The translations under genes were made by a program, and so were the position numbers. Below the pieces are notes generated by a model. The model worked only from the letters and a program-made list of their open reading frames with translations, did not search any database and was not told the origin of the DNA. From Paralithodes platypus (Eukaryota; Arthropoda; Malacostraca; Decapoda; Lithodidae): 64,000 nucleotides of DNA. Shown here in pieces: positions 32,354 through 44,045 of the stretch (within the stretch, counting starts at the first letter, position 1; every line of letters begins with the position of its first letter). The stretch is taken from assembly GCA_032716605.1 (NCBI GenBank), contig CM064545.1, positions 10,509,479-10,573,478 on the forward strand, written 5' to 3'.

Positions 32354-34173
32354 TGTGACACTCACCGCTTCCCCCAGAACCGCATGGCTTACTCGCTAGG
32401 ACTCGCCAGGGCAGAGAATGTAGCTACAGTCTACCTATCATTTTTGTACTTTCCTTCTCGAGAAAGCTTGTGTTGCAGACAGTTCAGAACTGTTCTTTGT
32501 TTTCGTCTGTCACAATCCTTTCTATTTTATTTAGTCAATTGAAAGTATTGTGTTAAGTAGTTGAATGATGGGAAGGCGAGCGGGAGAGAGAGAGAGAGAG
32601 AGACCAGGTGGTGTGCCTTGGTGGTGAGTGTGGCGCGTGGCTGGCCGCCTTACATAGGCCTCGCGGGATTCGTTGCCTCCTGCCTAACACGGCCTACTAG
32701 GTGGCTGCTTACTGGGCGACTGTCGCACGCCCTCGTGCCATTCCTGCGAACTGGGACTCCAGCCATGCGGTCCCTGGGAATATCCTGGTCAGATCCGTCC
32801 CAGACAGCATACTCTTAGCATCTCCCATGAACTGTTCCACACTCTTGTCATAGAATCTTTCTCTCCTACTGCCTCTATCATTTCCACTACTTCCTCACCT
32901 TTTATTAATATCAATCCCCCTCAGGTTCCCTGCATCCACACCTTGAATTGGTGGCCAGACTGTATTATATGCTGGATCTCATATTTCTTATGTACTAGGC
33001 TAAGGTTGAAGATAGTCGTTGTCTTTTTGGGGAGATTGTATTGCTCGGACTGTCTCCATCAATCACTAATGTTTCTACAGGGTTAAATAATGCTAGACTA
33101 GGGATCAGGTACCTTGCTGTTGGTGTTTTCACTGTGTGTAGGCTACTTTTGAACTGCACGACACTACGGATTCTGTCGGTTACCTGGGTGGATCTTTTGT
33201 CTGTGTACCTTGGAGTTTAGACTGTGTAGTGCGTGAGGGCTGCTTGCCTAATCCACCCAACACTGTTCTAACTCTATTTGCTTTTACTTTTGAGGGTCGC
33301 CAGGAGGATACTCGATACTTGTGATCGAAAATCCTCAAGAGAGCACCCCTTCATATTAACGTAATCAGGCCGCACAGACCCTAGGTCCACACTAGGCTAG
33401 GAGCTGCCTTGCTCCACCAGAATTCTGTACCTTTGCGCATCCCAGCTAGACTTTATTAACCCGGGTAGACATTAGCTGGATTAGATCATATACTCTTTTA
33501 TGCATACCCATTATTTCTACACAAGCATTTTGAGGTCTAGGTTGCTGTAGAGAGACACAACCAGCATAGACCGGTTTTGTTAATAGGAGTACTACTTTTT
33601 TCGTGGCGAGCATTATTACTGTTGCACCGCTTATAATATTCTTGTGTCCAATAACATTATAGGTCCAGCCTTTTGTGTATTTAGCCTACACGTGCATTGT
33701 CCTGCCTCCTGCTATTTTGTGGTTCCATTTCCGATACGTTCTTCTTAGTAGCATCCGACATTATTCAGAAGATTCCTTGTTCGGTGCTTGAGGACTTTAC
33801 AACACTTTCTTTCATAAAGGAGTGACAGATATTATTGATTCAAGTAATGTTAAGTAAATCTTCTTCTTGTTTGCATTAGATCACTCTTGTGATTTAATTA
33901 AGTTAACTATCTTTTCCTTGGGTACCATAACTAAGCAACCATATGTTATAGGTAATAGGCTGTTTCAGAGAACATCAGCCTATAGTAAAAGCACATAGAT
34001 ACTGGGAGTTAAGATACCCCGCTATCGCAGATATAACTCTGGAGGGTATTATGTGTTCTTTGTTCGACGGGATTATATATCAGGGGTTGGATCTAGTGTT
34101 TCCGTTGTTGCATTTATGCCAGTCTAGTCCAATGTATAAGAGCCACTGATTTATACGAGACCCGATCGTAACA
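32354..34173 (+). repeat. 5' LTR of element 1 (1820 bp)
   Basis: It begins TGTGACACTCACCGC and ends CGATCGTAACA, and matches 39834-41638 throughout. This copy has an extra 13 bases near 32607 and a number of substitutions. A (GA)n run lies near 32585. Frames inside it are LTR sequence, not genes. Confidence 0.95.
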
Positions 34174-34175
34174 AA

Positions 34176-34193
34176 TGGCGACCTAGCTCAGGA
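34176..34193 (+). promoter_or_regulatory. Primer-binding site of element 1
   Basis: Two bases after the LTR the sequence reads TGGCGACCTAGCTCAGG. A TGG start pairs with the CCA end of a tRNA. Element 2 has TGGCGACCTTGCTTAGG at the equivalent place, which supports the call. Confidence 0.8.
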
Positions 34194-34362
34194 ATTGGTG
34201 AACTGACATATAATTGCAGGTTATTGTGCAGATTTTTCTCACAGTTTAGGCAGTGAACATTTGTTGATTTTGTGGAATATTTTTTGAGGACATGCAAGAA
34301 TTATTTTTTTAGCAAAGTAATATAGCACTTAAGCTGTCTCCGAGATTTTTTTATTGTGAATA

Positions 34363-36868
34363 TTGTGGTATAAGAGTTTGGGGTACTTCTTTGTTGTGTA
34401 TCAAAGTGAAAAATCTTCAGTGAGCATCAGGTCTTATAGCGGATCAGTGCAGGATGAAGACACAGTACGTGATGTAGAAGCTGAGGACCAGCAGCATGGG
34501 CAGGTTGTTAATTTGGTGAACAGTGAGGAGGATGCAAGCAATTTTTTACAATGGCCTGTTACTTCCGACCGGTTGGTGGGTATGAATCGGTACGGTCTCC
34601 AGTGCTTAGCCGCAGCTATCGGTCATGTATGTACTAGTGGCATGACCAAGGATGACCTGATAACGTGTGTGCTGGGTGGGGTGACTGGCGTACGAGGTAG
34701 GGTGAGTGCTCAGAGCCCTTTGGCCGAGCCTCCCCTTCTCTCTACTCCCAATCCTCCTATTGGAGTACCGACCCTGAGCATGCTTCCGCAGGTGGGTAGT
34801 GACTGGCAGGGTGGTTTGCCCCTGGGGGGATCACCGGGTATTTCTATCATCATTGCATCTCCTCCTCCTCCTCAAGGTTTGACCCCGGAGATGCTCTTTC
34901 GGCTCGAGATGGCAAAACATCAGAGTCAACAGCAGACAGAGCTAGCTAAGATAGAAGAGAGAAAAGAGCTAGCTAAGATAGAAGAGAGAAAAGAGCTGGC
35001 TAGGATGCAGCAACAGACGAGGGAAGCTGAGCTTAGGACTGAACTAGAATCGACAAGGTACCGTGCCGACATGGATTTAGAGAAGTCTCGTGTTGAGATG
35101 ACGGGACAGCGACTCGGTACTGGACACCGTGCGCATGATCAGTCTCTGTCGCACCTTCTCAAACTGGTCCCTGTATTTGACGAGTCTGGTGTCACAGAGT
35201 TTTTCAATAGATTTGAGAAGAAGTGCCGGGAGCATCAGTGGCCTGAAGTTAAGTGGGCGGCCCTTGTGTCCTCTAGACTCGTAGGTAAGGGGCTCAAGGC
35301 TTACGATGCACTGCCTTTGGAGTCCTGCGTTGTTTATGAGGAGCTCAAGGAGGCTGTCCTGCGGGCATATGAGCTACAACCCGAGACATATAGGTTAAAG
35401 TTCCGGGGTGTGACTAAGGGACGAGACAGTACCTTCTTGGAGCACGCCCGGGACCTGTCCGACGCTATGGGAAACTGGCTCAGATCAGAGAAGACAACTA
35501 CGTTTGATGAGATGAAACAGTTGATGCTTCTAGAGCAGTTTTATAAGTGTACGGGCGGCGACTTGACTTTAAACCTTAACGACGAGCGGCCTATGCGGTT
35601 TATTTATGTGTACCGCACAGCGGGGTGTTTTTAGCCAAAATAGGGCTGTTTACGTGATCATTTTCATGCCTAAATAAGACCCAGAACGTAAAACAAGTAC
35701 CTATCCCTGAAAGGGCATAAACAGAGCTTTCGAATGACACCATAACGATCCTTGTATGATGGATAGTTTTCTTGCAATATCCGTGCAACGCGAGTGCAAA
35801 AAAGCAGGTAATTCGGTACTTTCAGTACATAATTGAGTATGTAGCGAGTGAGAGAGGGAGGAGGGAGCTGAGATTTGTGTCAGTAGGTTCGCCGCGGTGG
35901 TCTGGAGCAGTCATACGCTCGCTAGTCTCCTGCCACCACTTGTCTCTCTCTCTCAGCCACATTACGTGCTGAAATTGCCACTCGACCTATGTCGAGCGCC
36001 GCCATATAGTCCAGCTTTATTTAACTCGACTTATGTTGCTCGCCGCTAAATAAGGGTTAAAGAGAAGAACCCAAGAACTCTCGTAGAAGCAGCAGAGATG
36101 GCTGATCGTCGGTTGTCACTAATTCAGGGGTGCGGCTCTGCACAGAAAAACGATGTAGGCGTTAAGGAGCGTTACCCTCCGCCTCCCCGGAATATGGACA
36201 CACATAAATTTAAAAGCAATGACACCAAGACTGATCACAAACCTAGCACCGCCCCGTTTAAGATGGGTCAGGGGACTTTTACACCTCAGTATAAGTCCAA
36301 GGGGAAATTTGAGTGTTATCACTGTCACAAAGAGGGGCACATGGCAAAAGCTTGTCCGAGCAGACCTACCACGGCGGCTGTGTCATTGGCTCGCAGCATT
36401 GGGGTGTTCCAGAAGTCTTCTGTGTTTGCTGGAGGCATAAGATCAGAGGCTGTGCGACCGCCAGTGAAGAAGGATCCGGAAGGCTCGAACCCTGTCCGCG
36501 ATGCCTTTTGCGACCATAGAGGGCATGGCTGCATGAAGTGGGGGGGCAAGAAGCACGGGGTACAGCTTTTGCGTGACACAGGTGCCTCTCAGACACTCTT
36601 GAAGAATTTCACTGGTAGACCCATAAACGCGGCGCGGGTAGTTGTGGTGCAGGGAGTTAATGCAACTAGGTCATACCCGCTTGTTAGAATGGAGCTTGAA
36701 GTTGACGGTGTGACTCGCGAACTGGATGTGGGAATCGTGGAGAAATTGCCTGTTGGGGGCGTCGACCTCCTTCTCGGCTATGACTTTGCGGTGCCTGCTT
36801 CTAAGGTTTCACCCTTAGTCGTTGCCGAGGAGCCGGCCGACGTGAGTAGGGAGGAACAGGAGGGTTGA
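34363..36868 (+). pseudogene. Element 1 Gag and protease, interrupted by a MITE
   Basis: Gag runs from about 34430. A region of acidic and glutamine-rich repeats (KIEERKELA repeated) is followed by a capsid-like domain (LVPVFDESGVTEFFNRFEKK). The frame is cut at 35580 by a 477-bp TTAA insertion and resumes at about 36061. The zinc knuckle CYHCHKEGHMAKAC is at about 36314-36358 and the protease DTGASQTLL at about 36574. A VDLLLGYDFA block closes the protease. The start codon is unclear; the frame opens with a TTG. A one-base loss near 36863 ends the frame. Confidence 0.85.
35580..36056. mobile_element. TTAA insertion (477 bp) in element 1 gag
   Basis: TTAA occurs at 35576-35579 and 36057-36060. 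Comparison with the uninterrupted Gag of element 2 shows that removing the insert plus one TTAA rejoins the frame exactly. The right terminus, inverted, is CCCTTATTTAGCGGCGAG, nearly the terminus of the 43554-47118 element. The left terminus (CGACGAGCGG) is diverged. The insert contains an inverted copy of repeat D (35596-35830). Confidence 0.88.
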
Positions 36869-37918
36869 GAAGTGTCAGGTGCAACCAATGGCGTGTGTTG
36901 TAACCAGATCTCTCGCATCCAGGGGGTCACAGCCTAACCAACAGTCTTCAAATAAGTGGAGGAACGGTCACGAGAAGGTGCTGAAAGCTGATACGGTGGA
37001 GAGTCTAGTACCAGCAGCGCTTCTCGGGGACTCAGTATTAGCACCGTTATTAGAGTCTGGAGAAGCACCACCACCTGTCACTGAGAGTGTAGAGGCAGGG
37101 CTTAAAGAGACTCAGAGGCAGCAACGGTATACACGGAGAGAGCAACGGGATGCAAAGTTCGATGTTGGGGGAGGGCATGAGTTGTTTCGCAAACACTTAG
37201 ACAGGCTAGCTCCCTCAGATATTCGCAAATTGCAGCTAGAAGACCCGGAGGTTCTAAAGTGTCGTGACGGTGCTGTCGAACTTGAGAGTAGAGAACGAAT
37301 GTTGCGTAGTCTGGAGTTGGCTGGCCGCAATCTGGTAGGCTCTCAGGCCCTCATGAAGGACAGGTACGACCACAAGGTGAAACTCAGGGAGTTTCACGTG
37401 GGTCAGGAGGTGTTGATACTACTCCCTCTTGTAGGTCACCCCTTATCCGCAAAGTACGCTGGTCCTTATAGGGTAGCAGAGAAGCTCTCGGACTTAGATT
37501 ACCTGGTGGCCACTCCAGACAGGCGTAAGAGGAATCAGTTATGTCATGTCAACCTGATGAAGGAGTATGTGAGGCGCCAACCTGAGCCTCTCACTGTCCC
37601 TGTGATGACTTTGAGCAGTCAAGGTGGAGAAGGAGAACGGGACAGTCATGCGCAGGTGGATGACAACTGGGATTATCATGTTTCTGCAGATCAGTGGGCG
37701 GGAAACATGAGACAGGCGGCTCATGAGGCTTTGCAACACCTACCTGAGCAACAGCGTGTGGCTGTCGAGCGCCTATTCTGTTTATACCCTACTGTATTTG
37801 CGGAACACCCAGGCCTCACTACTCATGAGGTGCACGACGTTGACGTCGGAGACCACCCACCCTTCAAATCAGTGTCCTATAGGGTGCCCCCTGTTAACTT
37901 CCGGCCCTCCGGGCGGAG
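36869..37918 (+). pseudogene. Element 1 linker and GPY-like module joined across an integrase deletion
   Basis: The frame matches element 2 from PMACVVTRS through the linker to LEDPEV and GAVEL. It then jumps directly to ESRERMLRSLELAGRNL, which in element 2 lies after the whole integrase. The junction is near 37277-37285. Downstream are VGQEVLILLPLVGHPLSAKY and AGPYRVAEKL, a GPY-like module, then HPGLTTHEVHDVDVGDHPP leading into RT. About 890 bp (zinc-binding and DDE core) are missing relative to element 2. Confidence 0.88.
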
Positions 37919-39354
37919 TTGGAGTATATGTTGCAACAGGGACTGATCGAGAAGGGGGCGGTAAAGTGGACATCTCCCGCAACGCTGCAACCTAAGCCGG
38001 ATGGCAAGTTGCGCTTCTGTGTTGATTACCGCAGGCTAAACGGCTTGACTCCCACCAACCCATATCCTCTTCCCCGGGTCGATGACTGTGTAGACAAGAT
38101 TGGCAGGGCCAGTTCTTGACAAAGGTGGACCTGGTAAAAGGTTGCTGGCAGGTGCCTTTGTCTGAACGGGCGAAAGAGGTGTGTGGTTTTGTGGTGGATG
38201 GTGCTACATATCGTTGTAATGTCATGCCGTACGGTCTAAAGAACGCACCAGCGACCTTCCATAGCTTGATGACCGAGTTAGTGGCTGACATTCCGAACTG
38301 TACCGTGTACCTGGACGACATAATTATCTACGATGACGATTTCAAGAGCCACTGTGAACATGTAGAATCCCTATTTAACCCTTTCACTCATTTATGACGC
38401 AGAGCTTGCCAGATTAGCAATAAGAAGTAGAGTTCTCTCACGCTTATAATTACCTCTCCAAAAGTAGTTTTCTGCCCACAGCTAACTCAAAGACAACTGC
38501 AGAGGTTGAAGTAACTAAACTAAAGGTTTCTAAATACCCCTGATGGTAACAAAGGCTTTAAAGTATCCCCAATAGGCTCAAAATCGCGTCATATGTCGGA
38601 GAGGGTTATGAAATTAAGCGAGGCAAACTTGGTGGTCAACCTGGGAAAGTGTGATTTTGTGCAGGCTACCGTGCAGTATCTGGGGTTCATGGTGGGTTTG
38701 GGCCAGCTGTGCCCCCCACAGAACAAGATATTGGCTATTAACCACTTCCCCAGGCCATCCACCAAGAAGCAGATCATGAGGTTTTTGGGCATGATTGGTT
38801 ACTACCGCCGCTTTATAAAGGGCTATTCTACTGTGCTGGCTCCTCTGACGGACCTATTGGCCAAAGATAGAAAGTTTAAGTTGGCGCCTGAGTGTGAGAG
38901 GGCTTTTTTGCTAGTAAAACACCTGTTGTGTACTCACCCAATCCTCAGGGCCCCGGACTTTAGCCGACCATTCCAGCTGGCAACTGATGCCAGTGGTGTG
39001 GGGGCTGGTGCCGTTCTGATGCAATCAGACGAAGATGGGCTGGAGCACCCAGTCAGTTTCTTCTCAAAAAAGTTCAACTCGGTGCAGAAGAACTATTCAG
39101 TAGTTGAGAAGGAACTGCTGGCGATTGTGCTAGCGCTCAGGCACTTTGAGGTGTATGTTCCAGCCTATGGACCAGTTGTGGTGATCTACACCGACCATCA
39201 CCCCCTCAAGTTCCTGAATCAATTCCATAACCAGAATATGAGGCTGACCAGGTGGTCATTAATGTTGCAGGAATACAACCTAGACATACGCCATATTGCC
39301 GGTTCTGAGAATGTGATTGCGGATTGCTTATCGAGGGTGGAAGACCCGGGGTAG
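37919..39354 (+). pseudogene. Element 1 RT and RNase H, frameshifted and MITE-split
   Basis: The blocks are FCVDYRRLNGLTPTNPYPLP, a frame change near 38115, then KVDLVKGCWQV. MPYGLKNAPATF and the catalytic YLDDIIIYDDD follow near 38308. The MITE at 38379-38605 cuts the thumb region. After it come FLGMIGYYRRFI, then RNase H with ATDASGVGAGAVL, ELLAIVLALRHFEVY and YTDHHPLKFLNQ, ending HIAGSENVIADCLSR. The catalytic residues are retained. Confidence 0.9.
38379..38605. mobile_element. TTAA-type MITE (227 bp) in element 1 RT
   Basis: The left flank is TTAA (38375-38378) and the right is TTAT (38606-38609), so one copy has mutated or the target was imperfect. The ends are CCCTTTCACTCATTTATGACGC and, inverted, CCCTCTCCGACATATGACGC. 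Removing it rejoins ESLF to MKLSEAN, as in element 2. TGACGC at both termini echoes the palindromes of the 9557 MITE. Confidence 0.83.
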
Positions 39355-39833
39355 ATCATCACAAGTGTAGCCTCCTACTTTGGTTTGATTAGTATGTTTA
39401 CGTCTGGTGCTTGTTGGCTCGCGTGTGTAGCCCAGCGTATTGGGTCGTAAAGTAGGAGTTCCTGTGTTGGTATAGAAGAAAAAACTAGGCTTGCCCCTGT
39501 AGTGCAGCCGCCATAAACATATTAAAAATATAAAAATCCTATAAAAACTCTTTCTTTGATAGTTAATTTTTTTTTAAGTATGTTATAGCAGAAATTCTGA
39601 GTTGTACTCCTCTCAGAAGGCTGGGCTAGTGAAGCTCGCTCTTATGAGCATAACTATGTAATTTAATCTATTGTGTTGGGAGGGGTTGTTCATTTTTATA
39701 ATGTGTTATTTTGAAGAGAACTGTGCTTTACATTTCATTGTCGCTGGGTGACTAGGAGTGGCGAATTTTGTATGGGTTCTGTGTGTCAGATTTAGAGCTC
39801 ATAGTTGGAGCCTCTTAAAAATCTTGGATGGGG
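39355..39833 (+). other. Element 1 3' untranslated region and polypurine tract
   Basis: No coding sense after RNase H. The short purine run GGATGGGG at 39826-39833 abuts the 3' LTR and is the likely polypurine tract. Confidence 0.7.
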
Positions 39834-41638
39834 TGTGACGCTCACCGCTTCCCCCAGAACCGCATGGCTTACTCGCTAGGACTCGCCAGGGCAGAGAATG
39901 TAGCTACAGTCTATGTATCATTGTGTACTTTCCTTCTCGAGAAAGCTTGTGTTGCAGACAGTTCAGAACTGTTCTTTGTTTTCGTCTGTCACAATCCTTT
40001 CTATTTTATTTAGTCAATTGAAAGTATTGTGTTAAGTAGTTGAATGATGGGAAGGCGAGCGGGAGAGAGAGAGAGAGAGAGACCAGGTGGTGAGTGTGGC
40101 GCGTGGCTGGCCCCCTTACATAGGCCTCGCGGGATTCGTTGCCTCCTGCCTAACACGGCCTACTAGGCGGCTGCTTACTGGGCGACTGTCGCACGCCCTC
40201 GTGCCATTCCTGCGAACTGGGACTCCAGCCATGCGGTCCCTGGGAATATCCTGGTCAGATCCGTCCCAGACAGCATACTCTAAGCATCTCCCATGAACTG
40301 TTCCACACTCTTGTCTTAGAATCTTTCTCTCCTACTGCCTCTATCATTTCCACTACTTCCTCACCTTTTATTAATATCAATCCCCCTCTGGTTCTCTGTA
40401 TCCACACCTTGAATTGGTGGCCAGACTGTATTATATGCTGGATCTCATATTTCTTATGTACTAGGCTAAGGTTGAAGATAGTCGTTGTCTTTTTGGGGAG
40501 ATTGTATTGCTCGGACTGTCTCCATCAATCACTAATGTTTCTACAGGGTTAAATAATGCTAGACTAGGGATCAGGTACCTTGCTGTTGGTGTTTTCACTG
40601 TGTGTAGGCTACTTTTGAGCTGCACAACACTACGGATTCTGTGGGTTACCTGGGTGGATCTTTTGTCTGTGTACCTTGGAGTTAGACTGTGTAGTGCGTG
40701 AGGGCTGCTTGCCTAATCCACCCAACACTGTTCTAACTCTATTTGGTTTTACTTTTGAAGGTCGCCAGGAGGATACTCGATACTTGTGATCGAGAATCTT
40801 CAAGAGAGCACCCCTTCATATTAACGTAATCAGGCCGCACAGACCCTAGGTCCACACTAGGCTAGGAGCTGCCTTGCTCCACCAGAATTCCGTACCTTTG
40901 CGCATCCCAGCTAGACTTTATTAACCCGGGTAGACATTAGCTGGATTAGATCATATACTCTTTTATGCATACCCATTATTTCTACACAAGCATTTTGAGG
41001 TCTAGGTTGCTGTAGAGAGACACAACCAGCATAGACCGGTTTTGTTAATAGGAGTACTACTTTTTTCGTGGCGAGCATTATTACTGTTGCACCGCTTATA
41101 ATATTCTTGTGTCCAATAACATTATAGTTCTAGCCTTTTTGTGTATTTAGCCTACACGTGCATTGTCCTGCCTCCTGCTATTTTGTGGTTCCATTTCCGA
41201 TATGTTCTTCTTAGTAGCATTCAACATTATTCAGAAGATTCCTTGTTCGGTGCTTGAGGACTTTATAACACTTTCTTTCATAAAGGAGTGACAGATATTA
41301 TTGATTAAAGTAACGTTAAGTAAACCTTCTTCTTGTTTGCATTAGATCACTCTTGTGATTTAATTAAGTTAACTATATTTTCCTTATGTACCATAACTAA
41401 GCAACCATATGTTATAGGTAATAGGCTGTTTCAGAGAACATCAGCCTATAGTAGAAACACATAGATACTGAGAGTTAAGATACCCCGCTATCACAGATAT
41501 AACTCTGGAGGGTATATGTGTTCTTTGTTCGACGGGATTATATATCAGGGGTTGGATCTACCGTTTCTGTTGTTGCATTTATGCCAGTCTAGTCCAATGT
41601 ATAAGAGCCACTGATTTATACGAGACCCGATCGTAACA
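39834..41638 (+). repeat. 3' LTR of element 1 (1805 bp)
   Basis: It begins TGTGACGCTCACCGC and ends CGATCGTAACA; direct repeat of 32354-34173. The substitution and indel differences from the 5' LTR accumulated after insertion. Confidence 0.95.
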
Positions 41639-41642
41639 GACG

Positions 41643-43488
41643 TAAGAGACAATTCCTCACAGACCCTGACTATACACCCTTCACCAATCACCAGACAAAG
41701 CATATCATCAACAATCTCAAGCACTCACCCGCTTGTGGCCTAAACAATATAAACAGCATACACCTCAGACACCTGGGACCACAAGGCATACAAGCACTCA
41801 CTAACATATCAAACTACAGTTATTCACACAACACAATACCAGACATTTGGAAGCATGGTCTCATCACCACATTCCCCAAACCCAACAAAGACCCACGCTA
41901 CCCTCTCGCACCGCCCCATCACACTCCTTTGCTCCCCCTCCAAAGTCATGGAACGCCTAGTATTACAACTAATTACACCCGACCTACCCCTAACTCCAAC
42001 ACAACATGGCTTTAGGCCACTGCACTCCACAAACACTCTCACAGACCTTACACAAAGAGCTTTTGACGGCATCAACTCAGCTAGACCACCACACAGATCA
42101 CTATTAGCCACACTTGACATTAGTAAAGCCTTCGATGCCATCACCCCGCCACAACCTAACAAACAAAATCTACAACACAAACATGCACAACAACACAAAA
42201 AGGTGGCTGGCCAACTTCCTAGCAGGCAGATGTGCACACGTATCTTTTGCCGGTCAGTCATCTAAAATCAGAAACTTTCCAAACCGAGTCCCACAAGGAT
42301 CCGTCCTATCGCCCGCACTCTTCAATCTGTACATGCACGATATAACTACACCCAATTACGCCCCAAAAACTTAGATCCTATGCAGATGACATAACACTCA
42401 CATGCACACACCATGACCCAAAAAGAGCAACAGATCTCCTTCAACCCTATCTCAACACACTACATGGCTGGTGCACTACAAACAGACTTAATCTAGCCCC
42501 AGCCAAATCCACCGCAACCCTGTTCACAAGTTGGACAGGAGAACACGAATACATCCCTCAACTCACCATAAACAACACACCCCTAACACATACACACACA
42601 CACAAAATCCTAGGAGTAACATATGATACTCATATGACATTCAAACAGCACACCACAAACATTAAAAAGAAACTGGCACCGAGACTTAATGCCCTCAGGT
42701 CACTTGCTCACACAAAATTTGGACACAACAAAGAAACTACCACCACAGTATATAAACAATACATAAGATCAGTGATGGAATATGCAAGCCCAGCCAGGGC
42801 TTCTAACCTAGCTGAAACACATCATAAGACCTTAAAGACTATTCAAAACAAAGCCCTGAAGATCATTACAGGCTGCACAGCTACTGCACCCACAGATCAC
42901 CTACATCAAGAAACCAAAATCCTCAAAGTCAAAGACCATCTGGACATGAGAGGCACTCAATTCCTGGCAGCAGCCTCCACGAACCAAGACCACTCACTAA
43001 ACTACATGGTAACACAGACACCAAGAATATCAAACAACACCCAGCACATTGTATCACACACAATTACTGTCCTCTCTCCCTCCCTGCCCAACACCCGAAC
43101 CAACTTCCAGAAGCACATCCATACTCATATCTCTCGCCGATCCATCCACTCACTCACAGACAACACGCAGCTGCAAGCACAACCTCCCGAAATACATCCT
43201 TCCGAATCCTCCCTTCCTCGCGAAGACAGAGTCCACCTGGCCAGGCTGAGATGCGGACACCATCCAGCTCTCCTGAGCTATCAGAAGAGACTGGATGACT
43301 CCGTTGTCGACGCCTGCCCGGGATGTAACACAGCACCCCATACCATTAAACACATCATAGAAGACTGCATTTCACACAACCACTTATGCCAACAACACAA
43401 TCTACACTCAATGAGAGCTCTGTGGAAAAGCCCGATCGTGGCCATGGCCTTCCTCAGGGACTCGGGGCTGTTTGGCCAGGCAGCTTAG
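41643..43488 (+). pseudogene. LINE reverse transcriptase and C-terminal domain
   Basis: In several frames: FTNHQTKHIINNLKHSPACG, then MERLVLQLITPDLPLTPTQH and the palm start LLATLDISKAFDAI. Next are FPNRVPQGSVLSPALFNLYM and the catalytic SYADDITL near 42373. Then comes a long open stretch 42634-43488 with the thumb and a C-terminal CPGC-x(n)-H zinc-like segment. Frame changes near 41900, 42130 and 42370 inactivate it. The last 284 codons are intact. Confidence 0.85.
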
Positions 43489-43897
43489 GGAACAACAACA
43501 ACAACAACTCGTACAGGATTAATAGCTTTAACCAAAATGGTCACACTCCTTAACCCTTATTTAGCGGGTGGTAAGGTATTTTACACTGTACCGCTCAGCG
43601 GGCATAATCCCGAAATATTCGCTCAATTTCACTCGCCCTAGCGCCGTTACTATGGCTCCAATGCGAACGAAACGATCATTTTTGGAAAGAGCAACTCTTT
43701 GTCTCCCCATATAAGTCTATGAATGTATGTTATGAATGAGTGTAGAGGGTGGGAAGAGGTGAGGAAGAGGAGGTACTTTTTGGTCTATTTCCCAGGCGCG
43801 TTCGGTTGCGTTCGATTTGGCCTGACTTCGGCCTCTACCGCGTCTACTATTCCTTCGGTAATCGGTCTTATTTTTCTCTTATTTCTCCTTATTTCTG

Positions 43898-43899
<2 letters not shown>

Positions 43900-43950
<51 letters not shown>

Positions 43951-44045
43951 GTCTGTCTGTCTGTCTGTCTGTCTGTTTCTCTCTCTCTCTCTCTCTGGCT
44001 TGCTCGCTTTCCCTCTCTCGCGCGCTCTGTCTCTCTCTCTCTTCC
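43900..44045. repeat. CT and TGTC microsatellites
   Basis: (CT)n from about 43903 is followed by (CTGT)n near 43948 and further CT runs. Ser/Leu-rich frames here are artefacts of the repeat. Confidence 0.95.

Larger units (their letters stand above)
32354..41638 (+). mobile_element. Gmr1-like LTR retrotransposon 1, integrase-deleted
   Basis: 9285 bp with LTRs at 32354-34173 and 39834-41638, flanked by the 4-bp duplication GACG (32350-32353 and 41639-41642). The internal region has a TGG-starting primer site, Gag, a zinc knuckle and protease. A joined segment follows where the integrase should be, then a GPY-like module, RT and RNase H. Two MITEs interrupt it. The LTRs differ at roughly one to two positions per hundred, so the copy is older than element 2. 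It cannot make integrase. Confidence 0.93.
30481..43510 (+). mobile_element. Full-length-type non-LTR retrotransposon split by an LTR element
   Basis: Coding sense runs from a 2A-like motif and PHD finger (30571-30780) through a proline-rich linker and endonuclease (to about 31700), to 32353. It resumes at 41639 with the RT, ending at 43488 and an (AAC)n tail at 43490-43509. Removing 32354-41638 and one GACG rejoins the element. The clade appears to be within the jockey/I/CR1 assemblage. Confidence 0.85.

Noticed and set aside
32561..32818. Protein present twice (32561-32818 and 40087-40296)
   Set aside because: Both are LTR sequence of element 1 without codon constraint or motifs.
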